64,000 nt of DNA. It comes from Rubellicoccus peritrichatus. GTDB lineage: Bacteria; Verrucomicrobiota; Verrucomicrobiia; Opitutales; Cerasicoccaceae. The position numbers and the translations under genes are program-made. The notes beneath the pieces are model-generated. The model did no database searches, had not been told where the DNA came from, and worked only from the letters and a program-made list of their open reading frames with translations. The stretch covers positions 744,001-808,000 of the forward strand of contig NZ_CP136920.1 in the NCBI RefSeq assembly GCF_033100135.1. The letters are read 5' to 3'. Below, in pieces: positions 1-11,000 of the stretch (position 1 is its first letter; every line of letters starts with the position of its first letter).

Positions 1-1
1 C

Positions 2-850
2 CAGGGGACTTTGGAAACCTCTGCCGTAGGAGCCCTTGCCACCCTTAAAGCAGGTTTACCATGCTTAAGCTACATACCACTGGCTCATAGCTTCCGTGAG
101 CTGGGCAGTAATCGAGCCTTCCGACGGGATCTGTTTAATAGCTACCTTGCGAAAACCCCTACGCGGTGGCTCACAAACGGAAAAGCTCAAGTCAACCGCT
201 TAAAAGAACGTGGTGCAAATCAGCCTATTGATTTTCTACCAAACCTTGTGGAAATTGCCAATCCACTTCCAGCCGGTGAAGCAAAACAGAGGCTAGGGTT
301 TGCTCAAAGCGATCTCGTTATTGGGATGTGCGGAAGGATGGATAAGCAACAGAAAGGCTGTGACATTTTCATTGATGCTGTCAGGCGTGCCCCAAAGGAC
401 AGCCTCTTGAGGCAGGCACGTCTCCTTTTCATTGGTGATGGCCCATACTGGGTTAAGATGAAAGAAGACCTCAACAACGATGGATGGGTTGACTCAATAA
501 AGCATGTGGGGTGGACAGACAAACCAGAAAACTACTACTCCGCTTTTAGTCTTATGGTTATACCATCACGTTTTGAAGGGTTACCTGTCGCCATGCAGGA
601 GGCCATCCTCTGCGACGCCCCTGTCGCAGCAACAGCCGTCGATGGAATGGCGGACTTCCTTCCTGCGAATTGGACATGCAAACCGAAAGATCCAAGTGCG
701 TTGCTTCGACTGATTGAAAGCTATATTGAAAACCCGAAAGGCTATCGCGCACCATTGGAAAAACTGAAGGCAACCATAAGGACAGAATACAATCACGAAG
801 CTTTTGAAGAAGCTCTCATTAGTTCGATCGATAACACCCTTAGGTCTTAA
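2..850 (+). CDS. Glycosyltransferase family 4-like protein, 5'-truncated
   Basis: The reading frame is already open at the window edge, so this is the C-terminal ~282 residues of a longer protein. What is visible is the C-terminal Rossmann half of a GT-B glycosyltransferase: the 'GMCGRMDKQQKGCDIFIDA' stretch (start of the nucleotide-sugar-binding half), 'LLFIGDGPY', and the family motif 'PSRFEGLPVAMQEAILCDAPV', whose Glu residues contact the donor sugar in GT4 enzymes. The family transfers sugars to lipids, polysaccharides or proteins on the cytoplasmic side of the membrane. The acceptor cannot be read from this fragment. It converges on the BNR protein gene with a gap of about 29 bases. Confidence 0.85.
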   Translation, partial: QGTLETSAVGALATLKAGLPCLSYIPLAHSFRELGSNRAFRRDLFNSYLAKTPTRWLTNGKAQVNRLKERGANQPIDFLPNLVEIANPLPAGEAKQRLGFAQSDLVIGMCGRMDKQQKGCDIFIDAVRRAPKDSLLRQARLLFIGDGPYWVKMKEDLNNDGWVDSIKHVGWTDKPENYYSAFSLMVIPSRFEGLPVAMQEAILCDAPVAATAVDGMADFLPANWTCKPKDPSALLRLIESYIENPKGYRAPLEKLKATIRTEYNHEAFEEALISSIDNTLRS

Positions 851-879
851 GAATCCTATCCGAAAAGTGACTCATGCCT

Positions 880-3771
880 TCAAAGCTCGCGCACATCAAT
901 TCGGATAAACAATGGATCACCTTGTTCATTCAAAGGTAGAGGGATTGAGTACATTGATGGATTTTCACTATCTGCCTCTAGATTATACTCGGGATCAACG
1001 GTGTTTGGCAGCCCACCTCCACGTATAGTCGCAATATCCTCCCAACTATCCGAAGCAAGACTTGGTGAGGCCTGCACCACTGATTCAACACCTGTACGGC
1101 TTGGGAGATGCGGGAAGGAATATTTGCCATCAATAATCCCAGGCAAAGCCATATCCGTCCCATCCATCGGATTACTGCCCAGTGCATATTCGGCCAGGTC
1201 GGACAAGGCATCAAAATCGGAATTGGCACTGGCAAGTACACCATCAAGCCCATATGCTGATTGCCAGGCAGCAAATGGTTCTTTGACTTCATCGAAAATT
1301 CCCAGAACCTGACAGTCGTAATTCTGATACGTTGTGTAGTCGCCATAGAACCAGAGCAAATGCCTCGTTCGTCCATGATTCTCCGGAACTATAGGGCGCA
1401 AGTTATCTTTTTCCGAATCACTGGTTACTGGCGTCCACTCAAACGTCAATCCACCATCAGCGGTAAAACCACGATAGATTTCATATCGCCTGTTAGTATT
1501 CACCGGAACATTCGTGATACTCGAAAGATCAAATGGATTTGCAGCATTTGATGAAATATAAACAATCCGTGGATCTTCGGGATCCAAGGTCATACCACCA
1601 CCATAATCACGCTGCTGATTGTAAATCCCATGGCCTGCATGTGCAATGAAACGGCGCTGCCACTCCGTCCCCGTCCAGCGTGCATAATAATAATAAATAC
1701 GGTCTCCAGTCCAGCCGCTACCAACCACATCGTTTTTCTGGACCTGAAAAACGCAGACAGGATTACCATCAGAACCATAACAGATATCCCATGTCCAGCC
1801 ACGCCCGCCGGGAATCCAGTCATCTGGTCCATCTTCGGAGCCCCAAGCGGAAGCAGTATATGGATACACAACGGTACCACGTTCACCTGCATTATGATCT
1901 ATAGGCAAGTCTGCAAATGAACTAAGCAATGCTCCATCGGACTTGCGAAAATTTCCACCTTGATAAAACATGTGATAAACAGAGCAACTTGTATCAAGTG
2001 GATGGCCATCGGTGTAGATCAAATCAACGCGATCATCATAGTTCGTACAGTATCTTGGATATGGTCGCTGGTACTGATTGCCTGCATTGATAAAATGTGT
2101 CGGGGAACCCCAAGTTTCACCATTATCAGTAGAGATTGAAATAGTGGGGTCGAAATTAATATTACGATGAAAAGAATATATTTTATCAGATTCTCCAGGC
2201 AAACGATAGGTGTTCGCGTATGTATTGCTGGCATTTAATCCCTTCACCTTTTCGTCATTCCAGTCGGATAAAGTTGATGGTGTTGGCACTTTTGAAGTTC
2301 GATAGTAAAACTCCCATCGGCTGTTGTGCCGCGAATAGACAACCAGTAAGCGATCATCCGGCAGCACAGTGATGGAACAATTATTGTGGTCATCGCGCTC
2401 TTGTGACTGAGCGGTGCTCAACTGCACGTGCTTGGAAATGCCTGTTTCCGGATCATAACGGGTCAAGCCAACATGACCATCCCGGCGAACGTAACCTGAA
2501 TAAAGATATCCCTGATGAAAAATAGCACGCTCATCATTGAACCAGGTCCATGCCCCATCCGGCGCAACCTCAATCGCACCTCCGGGTAAAGGTGGCGGTT
2601 CTGGCAAATCGAAAGGTGCTCCGACACCCACGCCCTCATACCAGGAACGGGAGCTATTTGCAGTCCCCTCACCATCATCAATGTAGACCACAATCGTCCC
2701 ATCCGGAGCCGCAGTCTGATTGGCTATAAAACCAATATACTGGTTGCGATTCGAGTTCGCCACCGAAGTTTGTCCAAGATCCGTAACCCGGTCTGAATCC
2801 GATGTTGGACTAAAGGTAATCAATTCACCAGAAGTAAGCCCAGCCTGTATCTGCCAGCTCTCCGTTGGCACAGAAATAAAGCAAACATAAACACCATACT
2901 CCTGACCTGGATTCAGGCCACTGATTGTTGTTTCAAGTGGAGTTGCATCACCAACGCCAGCCGTTGTATCTTTCTCATAAATTTCGGCATTGCCATTAAT
3001 ATCGAACCCAAAACCAGTGCGCTTACGCCATAGATTGCCCGTACTCTCTGAAGATGTCGAAAACGGTGAAGGCGAACCACCAGAGGCAACGGTGTTTGAT
3101 TCGTTGGCATCCACATAAATACTCACCTTGGCCGAAGAGTCTGAGATTAATTCATATCCAACGCCATCATACCAGGAACGACGGCCGTTGTTACCTTCGA
3201 GTGAGTTATCAATAAACACCTCGACCTCTCCATCAACTGCGACAGCAGTACCAAGACTGGCATAATACAAATCACGGTCATTTCCGAGAAACGTATCCAC
3301 TGCGGAATCGAAAACCAGTCCGGAAGCAAGTTCACCAACTGCAGTGATTGAATTGGTAGAACTCGGTCCAGTGTAGCTCGAAAGGGCATTCGAAGCCAAA
3401 CCAGCATCAAGAGTCCACGCTTGAGTAGGATCCTGGGAATCCCAGAAAAAAGCATAAATCCGATAAGATTGCCCAGAGACCAGCCCGGAGATAGTCGTGG
3501 TTAACTCCTGGAAACCACCACTCGCATTTCTTGCCTGTAGGATATCTCCATCATTGCCAAAAGCAGCATCCGTACGTCTGGCCCAATCCGAATTATCACT
3601 CAAGCCACCGTTAGGCTCATACCAAAGGCTTAACGGGTCTCCACTGGTTGCCACCGTGTTTACAGTGCCAAGCGATGGATCTGCAACTGCATCGATATAA
3701 GTGACCGCTGCATTTGCATGCACAAGCATTGCGATAAAGCCAGTGCACACATGGATCTTAAACAAATTCAT
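880..3771 (-). CDS. Secreted BNR_4-type beta-propeller protein, possible polysaccharide lyase
   Basis: 963 residues. An N-terminal signal peptide (hydrophobic segment ending 'VHANAA') suggests export. Two related beta-sandwich-like modules follow (roughly residues 22-210 and 213-390), each containing 'TTISGL..GQ.Y' and ending 'RSWY(D/E)GVG'. The catalytic-looking part (about 395-820) has features of the BNR_4 family (PF15892): '[13 protein letters not shown]', '[14 protein letters not shown]' and 'RDDHNNCSI...[11 protein letters not shown]'. The same propeller with a DHN motif occurs in ulvan-lyase-like enzymes, so a polysaccharide lyase role is plausible but inferred. The C-terminus ('[22 protein letters not shown]') is the tail type common on secreted verrucomicrobial proteins. 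A XylR-like regulator and a PEP-CTERM protein lie just upstream. Confidence 0.75.
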   Translation of the reverse strand: MNLFKIHVCTGFIAMLVHANAAVTYIDAVADPSLGTVNTVATSGDPLSLWYEPNGGLSDNSDWARRTDAAFGNDGDILQARNASGGFQELTTTISGLVSGQSYRIYAFFWDSQDPTQAWTLDAGLASNALSSYTGPSSTNSITAVGELASGLVFDSAVDTFLGNDRDLYYASLGTAVAVDGEVEVFIDNSLEGNNGRRSWYDGVGYELISDSSAKVSIYVDANESNTVASGGSPSPFSTSSESTGNLWRKRTGFGFDINGNAEIYEKDTTAGVGDATPLETTISGLNPGQEYGVYVCFISVPTESWQIQAGLTSGELITFSPTSDSDRVTDLGQTSVANSNRNQYIGFIANQTAAPDGTIVVYIDDGEGTANSSRSWYEGVGVGAPFDLPEPPPLPGGAIEVAPDGAWTWFNDERAIFHQGYLYSGYVRRDGHVGLTRYDPETGISKHVQLSTAQSQERDDHNNCSITVLPDDRLLVVYSRHNSRWEFYYRTSKVPTPSTLSDWNDEKVKGLNASNTYANTYRLPGESDKIYSFHRNINFDPTISISTDNGETWGSPTHFINAGNQYQRPYPRYCTNYDDRVDLIYTDGHPLDTSCSVYHMFYQGGNFRKSDGALLSSFADLPIDHNAGERGTVVYPYTASAWGSEDGPDDWIPGGRGWTWDICYGSDGNPVCVFQVQKNDVVGSGWTGDRIYYYYARWTGTEWQRRFIAHAGHGIYNQQRDYGGGMTLDPEDPRIVYISSNAANPFDLSSITNVPVNTNRRYEIYRGFTADGGLTFEWTPVTSDSEKDNLRPIVPENHGRTRHLLWFYGDYTTYQNYDCQVLGIFDEVKEPFAAWQSAYGLDGVLASANSDFDALSDLAEYALGSNPMDGTDMALPGIIDGKYSFPHLPSRTGVESVVQASPSLASDSWEDIATIRGGGLPNTVDPEYNLEADSENPSMYSIPLPLNEQGDPLFIRIDVREL

Positions 3772-3845
3772 AGGGCTTTCTTTATGTAAAACTATTTACG
3801 GGCAGCAGTTCCCAGTGCTATTCGATCGATACATTTTTAGAAAAA

Positions 3846-3875
3846 AAGTCGCCACTGAACATGCAGCGACGACTT
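3846..3875 (-). terminator. Intrinsic terminator of the PEP-CTERM gene
   Basis: Read on the minus strand, AAGTCG and GCGACTT arms enclose a loop with a small bulge and are followed by a run of seven T. It sits 28 bases past the stop of the PEP-CTERM gene and before the BNR gene, separating the two transcripts. Confidence 0.65.
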
Positions 3876-3903
3876 CAGCAAAATCAGGACTTACTTCGAT
3901 GCC

Positions 3904-4833
3904 TTAAGCATTCATTTTACGTCTACGGAAAGCCAGGAATCCAACTCCCATGGCAATCAACAGTCCATATACGGACGGTTCTGGAATTGCACTTACCGAC
4001 AATGCCCCTGTGCCTTGATCAAATTGATAGATAACACCATTGGCAGACTGACTCCACAAGCCACCACCATCATCACTAAAACCAGCAACAGTAAAAGTGC
4101 CTCCATAAGTTTCGGTCAAAGAAGAGTTATCCACCAAGAGCCAGCTATCTCCCACGCCAGTGCCTGCACCGCTTAAGTCCAGATTGAGTGATCCATCCAA
4201 ATTGAGCGTTCCACCACCTCCGATTGAATTGTTCACACCATTGGCACCAATATCAAATGACCAACTGCTGGTGTCAGAAAACGTACTGGGACCATTTACG
4301 GTGAAATTACCGGTGTATGTATTGGCGGCGCTGAATGTTATGCCAAAAGGGTCCGATAGAACTTCTAGATCGCCTGTTCCCGACAAAACGGCAGAAACAA
4401 CCATTGGAGTTCCATTCGCATCAAACTGAGAACCTGTGCCGTTTACAGTGAAATTTCCTCCGTAGCGGGAGACCAGAGTTGAACCCAGACCGGTATCAAT
4501 CAGTCCACCATTCAAAGTTAGGTTATTGATCGTGACAACGGCAGTGCTGGAAATAACTTTATTGATTAGTCGCCCACCGGCATTAATCGTCAACGAATCT
4601 CCACCAAAAGTTATGTCAGCGTTCGCCTCAGGGGTTCTGAGGAGAAAACCTGTGACGAAGTAGTCGTTACCCGCCGAAGGTGCAGCGGCATCACTCCAAT
4701 TTCCCGCCGCATTGAATGAGGAAGTTCCAAAAGCATCGTTGGCAGTCAAGTTAACGTCTGCACCAAAAGCTGTTGGTGCTGTAATAAAACTCACAAATGA
4801 TGTGAGTGTTGCGATAAGCTGTAGCTTTTTCAT
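3904..4833 (-). CDS. PEP-CTERM sorting-domain protein, autotransporter-like beta-helix
   Basis: 309 residues. A signal peptide (residues 1-24, 'LTSFVSFITAPTAFGA') is followed by a Gly/Asn/Thr-rich region of short beta strands ('TINAGGRL', 'INNLTLNGG', 'GTGDLEVLS', 'GGGTLNLDGSLNL') like passenger-domain beta-helices. The C-terminus carries a complete PEP-CTERM signal: 'IPEPS', a hydrophobic helix 'VYGLLIAMGVGFLAF' and the basic end 'RRRKMNA'. In known systems this signal is processed by an exosortase and the protein goes to the cell surface or matrix. No exosortase gene is in the window. No Shine-Dalgarno sequence precedes the ATG. Function beyond surface location is unknown. Confidence 0.85.
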   Translation of the reverse strand: MKKLQLIATLTSFVSFITAPTAFGADVNLTANDAFGTSSFNAAGNWSDAAAPSAGNDYFVTGFLLRTPEANADITFGGDSLTINAGGRLINKVISSTAVVTINNLTLNGGLIDTGLGSTLVSRYGGNFTVNGTGSQFDANGTPMVVSAVLSGTGDLEVLSDPFGITFSAANTYTGNFTVNGPSTFSDTSSWSFDIGANGVNNSIGGGGTLNLDGSLNLDLSGAGTGVGDSWLLVDNSSLTETYGGTFTVAGFSDDGGGLWSQSANGVIYQFDQGTGALSVSAIPEPSVYGLLIAMGVGFLAFRRRKMNA

Positions 4834-5025
4834 GATTTTGAGGGCTTGTTGAGATTTGATGTATTAAAAATACAAGGGGTTATTAAACTGAGCTGTTCTT
4901 TTACAAAGTCTTAGCATCATTATATAAATATAGCCTCAAATTGGCCATACCATATGACGTAGTTTTATCTACCTTTTTGCGTCACATTCGCAGCAGAGTG
5001 CCTTAAGCTCTTCCCTGCTCAATGC

Positions 5026-6165
5026 TCATCGCAATGAAACACGTTTCCTGTATTGCGAAGGGCTCTCGCCTCGCACAGTAATAAAGAAGCGGGTCAAATG
5101 AGAGGCTTCTGAGAAGCCAGATTGCTCGGCAATCTCTTCGAGATTCAATCGAGTTTCTCGTAAAATCTTTTCAAGGCGTTCTGCCCGGGCTTCACGACAA
5201 TAGTCACTGATCGAACGGGACAAATGTTCACGGAAACGCCGCTCAAGGCTACGGCGAAACAAGCCGCTTGCCCGCGCCACTTCATCTACCTTCACCGCCC
5301 TATGAGCATTCTGTTGAATAAACCTCAAAGCCTTGGACACAGCTGCATCCTCCACTGCAATGATGTCCGACGACTGCCTGACAATCAGTTCGCCCACCTG
5401 GGCAGTCACAACCAGATTCTTGGGCGGTTTGCCTTTCATCATCTTATCCAGCATGGCCGCAGCATCATAACCAGCCTGATACTGGTCGATCTTCACACTT
5501 GATAAAGGAGGATTACTCATCCCGCAGATAAGCGGATCATTATCCACACCGATAATCGCACAATCATCTGGGACCCGTAGATCCGCCTCCTGACACAACC
5601 CCACAAGCCTCCGGCCAAGGTCATCATTCGTAGCCATGAGAGCAGTACGGTGCGGAAGCGATTCCAGCCATTGTATAATTTCAAGGTTATCAGTTCCGCC
5701 CCATGAATCAGAAGGAATCCAGAAATTATTAACCGCATAATCCGCCTTTTGGAGCCATGCGGTAAAATGCTTCCCGCGATCGATTGACCAGGGCCGATCT
5801 TTATAACCACAGTAGGCAAAATTTCTGAAACCACGTTGAAGAAAATGCTCCGCAATGGTTTTGCTCACAGCCTGGTCATCAGTATTTGCCCACCCTGCTC
5901 CTTTGCTTATTGCTTTGCTGAAAGTAAAATCGATTGCGGGAACTCCCGCTTTGATCGAAGCCGGCACACCTGCCATGTCCCTGACCATCATACCATCCAG
6001 TTTTATCCCTTCAAGCGGCGCTTCAAGACTTCCCAGCCCCAATGGATGCCAATGAAAGTTCCACGGGCCAAAATGCCGCGCATAATCTGCCAAGCCCGCA
6101 ATCAGTTGCCTCCCGGATTCACGAGAGGACTCAATCATTACCAAAACATCCCGTTTGGAACTCAT
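5026..6165 (-). CDS. XylR-like AraC-family transcriptional regulator with LacI-type sensor domain
   Basis: 379 residues from the ATG at 6165; the frame also allows an upstream TTG at 6201, which I consider less likely. Residues ~5-275 resemble the periplasmic-binding-protein sensor of LacI regulators ('VLVMIESSRESGRQLIAGLADYA', 'ALMATNDDLGRRLVGLCQEA', 'AIIGVDNDPLICGMSNPPLSSVKID'). The last ~105 residues are two AraC helix-turn-helix motifs ('VDEVARASGLFRRSLERRF' and 'LEEIAEQSGFSEASHLTRFF', ending 'SPSQYRKR'). This architecture is that of XylR, which activates sugar-use genes on binding a pentose. The real ligand is unknown. It lies upstream of the PEP-CTERM and BNR genes on the same strand, so control of those genes is a reasonable guess. 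Confidence 0.88.
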   Translation of the reverse strand: MSSKRDVLVMIESSRESGRQLIAGLADYARHFGPWNFHWHPLGLGSLEAPLEGIKLDGMMVRDMAGVPASIKAGVPAIDFTFSKAISKGAGWANTDDQAVSKTIAEHFLQRGFRNFAYCGYKDRPWSIDRGKHFTAWLQKADYAVNNFWIPSDSWGGTDNLEIIQWLESLPHRTALMATNDDLGRRLVGLCQEADLRVPDDCAIIGVDNDPLICGMSNPPLSSVKIDQYQAGYDAAAMLDKMMKGKPPKNLVVTAQVGELIVRQSSDIIAVEDAAVSKALRFIQQNAHRAVKVDEVARASGLFRRSLERRFREHLSRSISDYCREARAERLEKILRETRLNLEEIAEQSGFSEASHLTRFFITVRGESPSQYRKRVSLR

Positions 6166-6416
6166 GTCGGTAACAAGCAACTCCTCATCTTCTTTTTCCA
6201 AGAAATGACCAATGCTCTGTCAATCAAAGACTGAAATATGGGTAGCATGTAACGACATAAAAGGAGAACTTCTCCAGGCAGCTTCACAGACTCGTAACCA
6301 AAGGCTCCTTGACCTGATGAAGCCAGTCGGCATTCTATATAATAGGGAGGACTTCTGTGAGTGCAGTTGAGCCTCAAGAAATCAAAAACCAAGGTATTTT
6401 CACGACTTGAAAGATT

Positions 6417-7163
6417 ATGCAGATTATCGCACACCGGGGAGCATCCGCTCAAGCACCAGAAAACACAATTGCCAGCATCCGACGGGCCTGGGAGTTGGGT
6501 GCCGATGGTATTGAGATCGATATTCTGCTGACCAAGGACAACGTGCCAGTGGCCATACACGACAGCCACACTGGACGCGTCGGTGACCTCAAACTAACGA
6601 TCAAAGACTCCACCCTGGCAGAATTGAAACAGGTGGACGTAGGCTCAAAGTTCAGCAGCGAGTTTGCCGGTGAGCGCATTCCAACCCTTGAAGAGGTCAT
6701 GGCGGAGATCCCCGAGCGAAAGTATCTTTTTATAGAGGCCAAGGAAGCCCATGCATCCAATCTCGCCAAAGCCCTGATTCCATTATTTAGCCAACACCTG
6801 GACTGGATAGCGGGCAGGCAGATGGTTTTTATGAGCTTCTTTCCAGATTTACTTTGGACCATGGCGGCCAAGTTCCCCGATCTCACCTCTTTGCTCTTAC
6901 TCGATAATGCTCGCCGCCTTCCCCGCAAAATCCCGACAAACCTGCCAAGTGATTCACTGCCAGTTCATGGACTTGGCCTTTCAAGCAAGATTACCCTGCC
7001 GGACGAACAACGCGAAGCATTGATCGCTGCAGGAGCCATCCTCAATGTCTGGACCGTCAATAACCCCGATGACGAAGACAAGTGGGCAGACGCAGGATTC
7101 GATTTCCTGACGACAGACTTTCCCGAACTGTTCCTCGCCAAACGAAACGAAACCACGACTTAG
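6417..7163 (+). CDS. Glycerophosphodiester phosphodiesterase
   Basis: 248 residues, normal for small cytoplasmic members of the GDPD family (PF03009). The family cleaves glycerophosphodiesters to glycerol 3-phosphate and an alcohol. The active-site set is visible: H6-R7 in 'AHRGAS', E15-N16-T17 in 'PENT', E33 and D35 in 'GIEIDI' (metal ligands) and H48-D49 in 'AIHDSH' (second catalytic His). The C-terminus has the expected 'NVWTVNNPDDEDKWADAGFDFLTTDFPE'. No signal peptide is seen, so a cytoplasmic location is likely. It is divergent from the XylR-like gene. Confidence 0.93.
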   Translation: MQIIAHRGASAQAPENTIASIRRAWELGADGIEIDILLTKDNVPVAIHDSHTGRVGDLKLTIKDSTLAELKQVDVGSKFSSEFAGERIPTLEEVMAEIPERKYLFIEAKEAHASNLAKALIPLFSQHLDWIAGRQMVFMSFFPDLLWTMAAKFPDLTSLLLLDNARRLPRKIPTNLPSDSLPVHGLGLSSKITLPDEQREALIAAGAILNVWTVNNPDDEDKWADAGFDFLTTDFPELFLAKRNETTT

Positions 7164-7188
7164 TTCCTTCTTCCGGCAGATGCCTGTT

Positions 7189-7271
7189 GCCACAAAAATG
7201 CAAAAAACACGAAAAAGAAAGTGTTAGATTTTGCTGTACCTTTTTTGTGAATTCTTGTGCTTTTTCGTGGC
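7189..7271. repeat. Low-complexity imperfect palindrome
   Basis: The left part starts GCCACAAAAATGCAAAAAAC and continues ACGAAAAAG; the right part ends CTTTTTCGTGGC. The arms are imperfect reverse complements. The element is of the same general kind as those at 37242, 45866 and 51491. It could fold in RNA, but it has no clear T-tract and I do not call it a terminator. Confidence 0.55.
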
Positions 7272-7320
7272 TAAAAAAATCCCGTAGTTGAGTTACTATG
7301 TCGAATCGGTAAATTCAAAA

Positions 7321-8010
7321 ATGAACGAAGCACCAAAACGAATCTTGATTACCGGTGTCACACGTGGATTGGGACGTGCGATGGCAGACGGCTTCATCCA
7401 ACGTGGACATACCGTGATAGGCTGTGGTCGCAACCATACGGCAATCGATGAACTCAATCAGGCTCATCCAAAGCCTAATAAGTTTTTCGCTTGCGATGTC
7501 GTAGATGACAATGCGGTGAAAGCATTCGCAGATGAAGTCATCAAAGCATCCGGGCCTCCGGATTTACTAATCAACAATGCGGCCTTACTCAACAAACCCG
7601 CCAAACTTTGGGATGTACCAGAAGCGGAGTTCTCGCAAGTAATCGACGTAAACATCAAAGGAGTCGCTAACATAATCCGGCATATTGTCCCATCCATGGT
7701 TAAACGTAACTCGGGTATTATTGTGAACTTGAGTTCCGGCTGGGGACGCAGCACCGCTCCTGAAGTCGCACCCTATTGCGCAACGAAATGGGCCATCGAG
7801 GGCCTAAACCAAGCCATGTCACAAGAGCTGCCAAACGGAATGGCTTGCGTTGCACTGAATCCTGGCATCATTGATACAGATATGCTCCGCACAGCCTTTG
7901 GTGAAGAAGCTTCCAGCTCATACCACGGAGCAGAAGAATGGGCAGAAAAGGCAATGGATGATATACTAAGTTACGGCCCCGCCGATAATGGCATGCAACG
8001 CAGCATCTGA
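7321..8010 (+). CDS. Short-chain dehydrogenase/reductase
   Basis: 229 residues from the ATG at 7321; the frame extends back to a TTG at 7288 but the added residues do not fit the family. Classical SDR layout: NAD(P)-binding 'TGVTRGLG' at residues 11-18, 'NNAA' (start of strand 4 region), a Ser in 'IVNLSSGWG' and the catalytic 'YCATK' (Tyr and Lys of YxxxK). 'LNPGIIDTDM' after the active site is the typical SDR C-terminal segment. The substrate cannot be told from sequence. It converges with the TPR-C39 gene. Confidence 0.92.
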   Translation: MNEAPKRILITGVTRGLGRAMADGFIQRGHTVIGCGRNHTAIDELNQAHPKPNKFFACDVVDDNAVKAFADEVIKASGPPDLLINNAALLNKPAKLWDVPEAEFSQVIDVNIKGVANIIRHIVPSMVKRNSGIIVNLSSGWGRSTAPEVAPYCATKWAIEGLNQAMSQELPNGMACVALNPGIIDTDMLRTAFGEEASSSYHGAEEWAEKAMDDILSYGPADNGMQRSI

Positions 8011-8039
8011 ACTACTGATGCAAATTAGAAAGCAAAAAC

Positions 8040-11000
8040 CTACTCGGCATTAATCTGACTTATATATTTCCGGTCATTAATTGTATGCTTTCTTGCAAGA
8101 AACAAAGCAGCACGCCGACCATAACCTGGTTCATTTATATTAAAGCATATTGACCTAAAATACACCCACCATAATCGTCGAGCCCCTTTTGGATCAGGCT
8201 CAGTCCCATCCAGCCCATTGGCAAGAGTACGCATCTCAGCAAGGTCCTTATACTGCCTGAGAATGCCACCGATAGCATCAGTATCCACACGCTTAAGCTG
8301 CGAAGCATAGCGCATCACTATTTCTGTCCTGGGCTCAAACAAACAGACATACACGATGAGGCGATCATAAGTATGATCCGGAATCACTTGATAGCAACGA
8401 TCGAGGAGTTCGTAAAGGTCGGCAAAGCGACGCTTTATCGCCATCGCCAAACCAATATTGAGAAGAAACCATAGCTCCAAGTCTTGACGTTCAGCCCAGC
8501 CAGATGCCCACTTAACAGTGGCGCCATACATTCTTACAGAACTTAAAGCATAAGTGACCGCACCATACAGAACCTTATTCTCATAGTAATAATCCCGATT
8601 AAGATAAAGAGCTAATCGGATCATATATCTCCGCTGTTTCTCCCCACAGGTTTCCAGTAATTGAATATGCGTGTAAACAGTCGTAATATTCTGTGGAGGG
8701 AACTTACGAGCACGATACAATGTGCGCAAAACTCCCGCTTTCTCCATTGAACAAAGAGCCCAGAAGCGACCAAGCGAATTAGGAAGTTGTTGTTCCTGCT
8801 GAAGGCAAACGCGACTCTTCTTCTCGAACCATTTTTTCCCAAAACTCTTTTTCAACTTATCAAACGCACTATCCATGCATGAGCAATAGGGATCTGAAAT
8901 CAGGACTTCAAAAGCGGCCCACGCCTGCTCCTGTTCTTTTCGATGGCAGTAAAGCGAAACCTCGTAGTATGCATAATCCGTACTGCCACCGACCTGTTTG
9001 AGCCGTTCGATAACTTCCAAGGCCGCAGCTTCATCCTTGGCTTTCAAGCAATTATCAAAGTACTGAATAGTCCCGTATAGATAGGTTGGGTCTAACTGGT
9101 GTGCTCTCTTAAATGCTCGCTTTGCTTCATCGGGTAAATGTATCGAGTCACATGCTGCCCCCAGGTGACCGAAAGCCACTGCATTCTCAGGCTCTAATTC
9201 CGTCCATGTCGTTGCGGCCTTATAGTATTCTCTTTTCTTACTCTTTTCATAACATTCAGTAAGATTCTTCGCAGCAACAATATTTAAAGCATCAAGTTTA
9301 AGAATCTCCTTAAAAGACCGGGCTGCTCTTTCCCAATCTCCACTGTGCTTTTCAATCAAACCACGGCGCATTGCGAGCTGAGTCTTTTCCTGGAAATTTC
9401 CCTCTTCATAGTCACAGCACTTCAACGCTTCTTCGTAGTGGCCAAGCTCAGTTAGATAATACCCCTTCAAGTCACGTGCATCGACGGAATCCGGAGCCAG
9501 CTCAAGCGTCTTATTGATTGCAGTAAGAGCATCTGACCAAAGCTGCACTCGCCCAAAGATGACTGCGAGATTCAAATATTTATCCGCAGATGGTGGATCT
9601 TCTTGAGACTCTGTAATGAAAAATTCGATCAATTCACGATAACGATCACGCTTCTGAAATTCACCGATAAGCTGGTTCCTTGCCCAATGGTAAAGAGGAT
9701 CGATCTTGATCGCTTTGAACAAGGAATCAATAGCCTGCTCATCATCATTATTACGAAAAAGCGCAATAGCGAGATAACCATGGTTCATCGCAACATCTGA
9801 TTGCTTCTCTACAAGCGTGCGTGCCAGTTGAGTGGCTTCCTCAAGATCATTGCGATTCAGCAAACAATCTACAAGCATCCGACTGGCATAATAATACTCC
9901 GGTGCTAATTTGATCGCTTCGCGCAAAGCTTCAATCGCTTCATCAAGCATGCCTTGTGACTCATAATACTCTGCAGCGATTTGATACATGCGCGGAATAT
10001 GCCCATGAAGCTCCAAGGCCTCACTAATCAATAAAGCAAGCTCATCATACAAAGCCTGACGCTTTAACTCCAGGATAAGGGCTGCCCAGCTCTGCCAAAG
10101 ATCCGGGCGTGCTTCCTTGATCTTACGTAATTGCTCAAGAAGATCATCCGATTCAATGATACGCGGAGCAAGCTCAGCGAATGTAAGAATGGCACTGCCG
10201 TAATTAACCTGTTGAATGATTTCTCTTCTCAGGAAATCAAATGCATTTTTGTATTCTTCCTGAGTCTCACAACAATCCAGTAGCAGTAAAATATTATCTT
10301 CAGAATCGATCCGGATCTCTAGAATTGAATACAGCGTCGAACGGGCCTGATCAAAGATGCGCTGTTGCCGATAACCATCAGCACAGTACCAGTAACTATC
10401 GTCACTAAGAGGATTGATGCGGATCATCTCCTCCGCTGATCTTATCTCCTCCTTGAAGTCTTGTTGCTTTTTATAAAGCTCTGCAAGGTTTTGCCAGGCA
10501 CGATATTCATTGGGATCCTCTTCAGCACACTGTTTGAAAAGCCGAATTGCCTCCAGAGCATTACCACGATTTCGTTCTATTAAGCCATGACGAATACTGA
10601 GAGTCATAGCATGGCCATAAGGCAGTCCCGAAACCTCAGTTGCAGCAATCGCCTCTTCGTAACGCTCAATTTTATCGAGTAAAAAAGCTTTCCAATCAAT
10701 TAAATCAAAACATGTGGGAAATCTTTCAAGGGCCTCATTGCAAGCATCAAGGGCAGACTCATTGCCTTCGAGATCATAAAGAAAATTAATCAGGCAAATA
10801 TGCGCATGTTCATTCCAAGACTTCTTTTCAATCAGAGAGCGAACCCAATCGATGATCTCCTCTTTGTTCATACAACGTTTTGCTGCATGAAGCAAACGCT
10901 CTCGTGCCCATCCATAGGCAGGATTGATCGAGACGGCATATTTTAAGTTATCAATCGATTCCTGAAGGCGACCATCCCGGGCATAAAAGTTACCAATAAA

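Noticed and set aside
4910-4945. TATAAT-like box upstream of the PEP-CTERM gene (minus strand)
   Set aside because: The nearest -35-like TTGAGG is only nine bases away, too close for a sigma-70 promoter; AT-rich DNA gives such boxes by chance.
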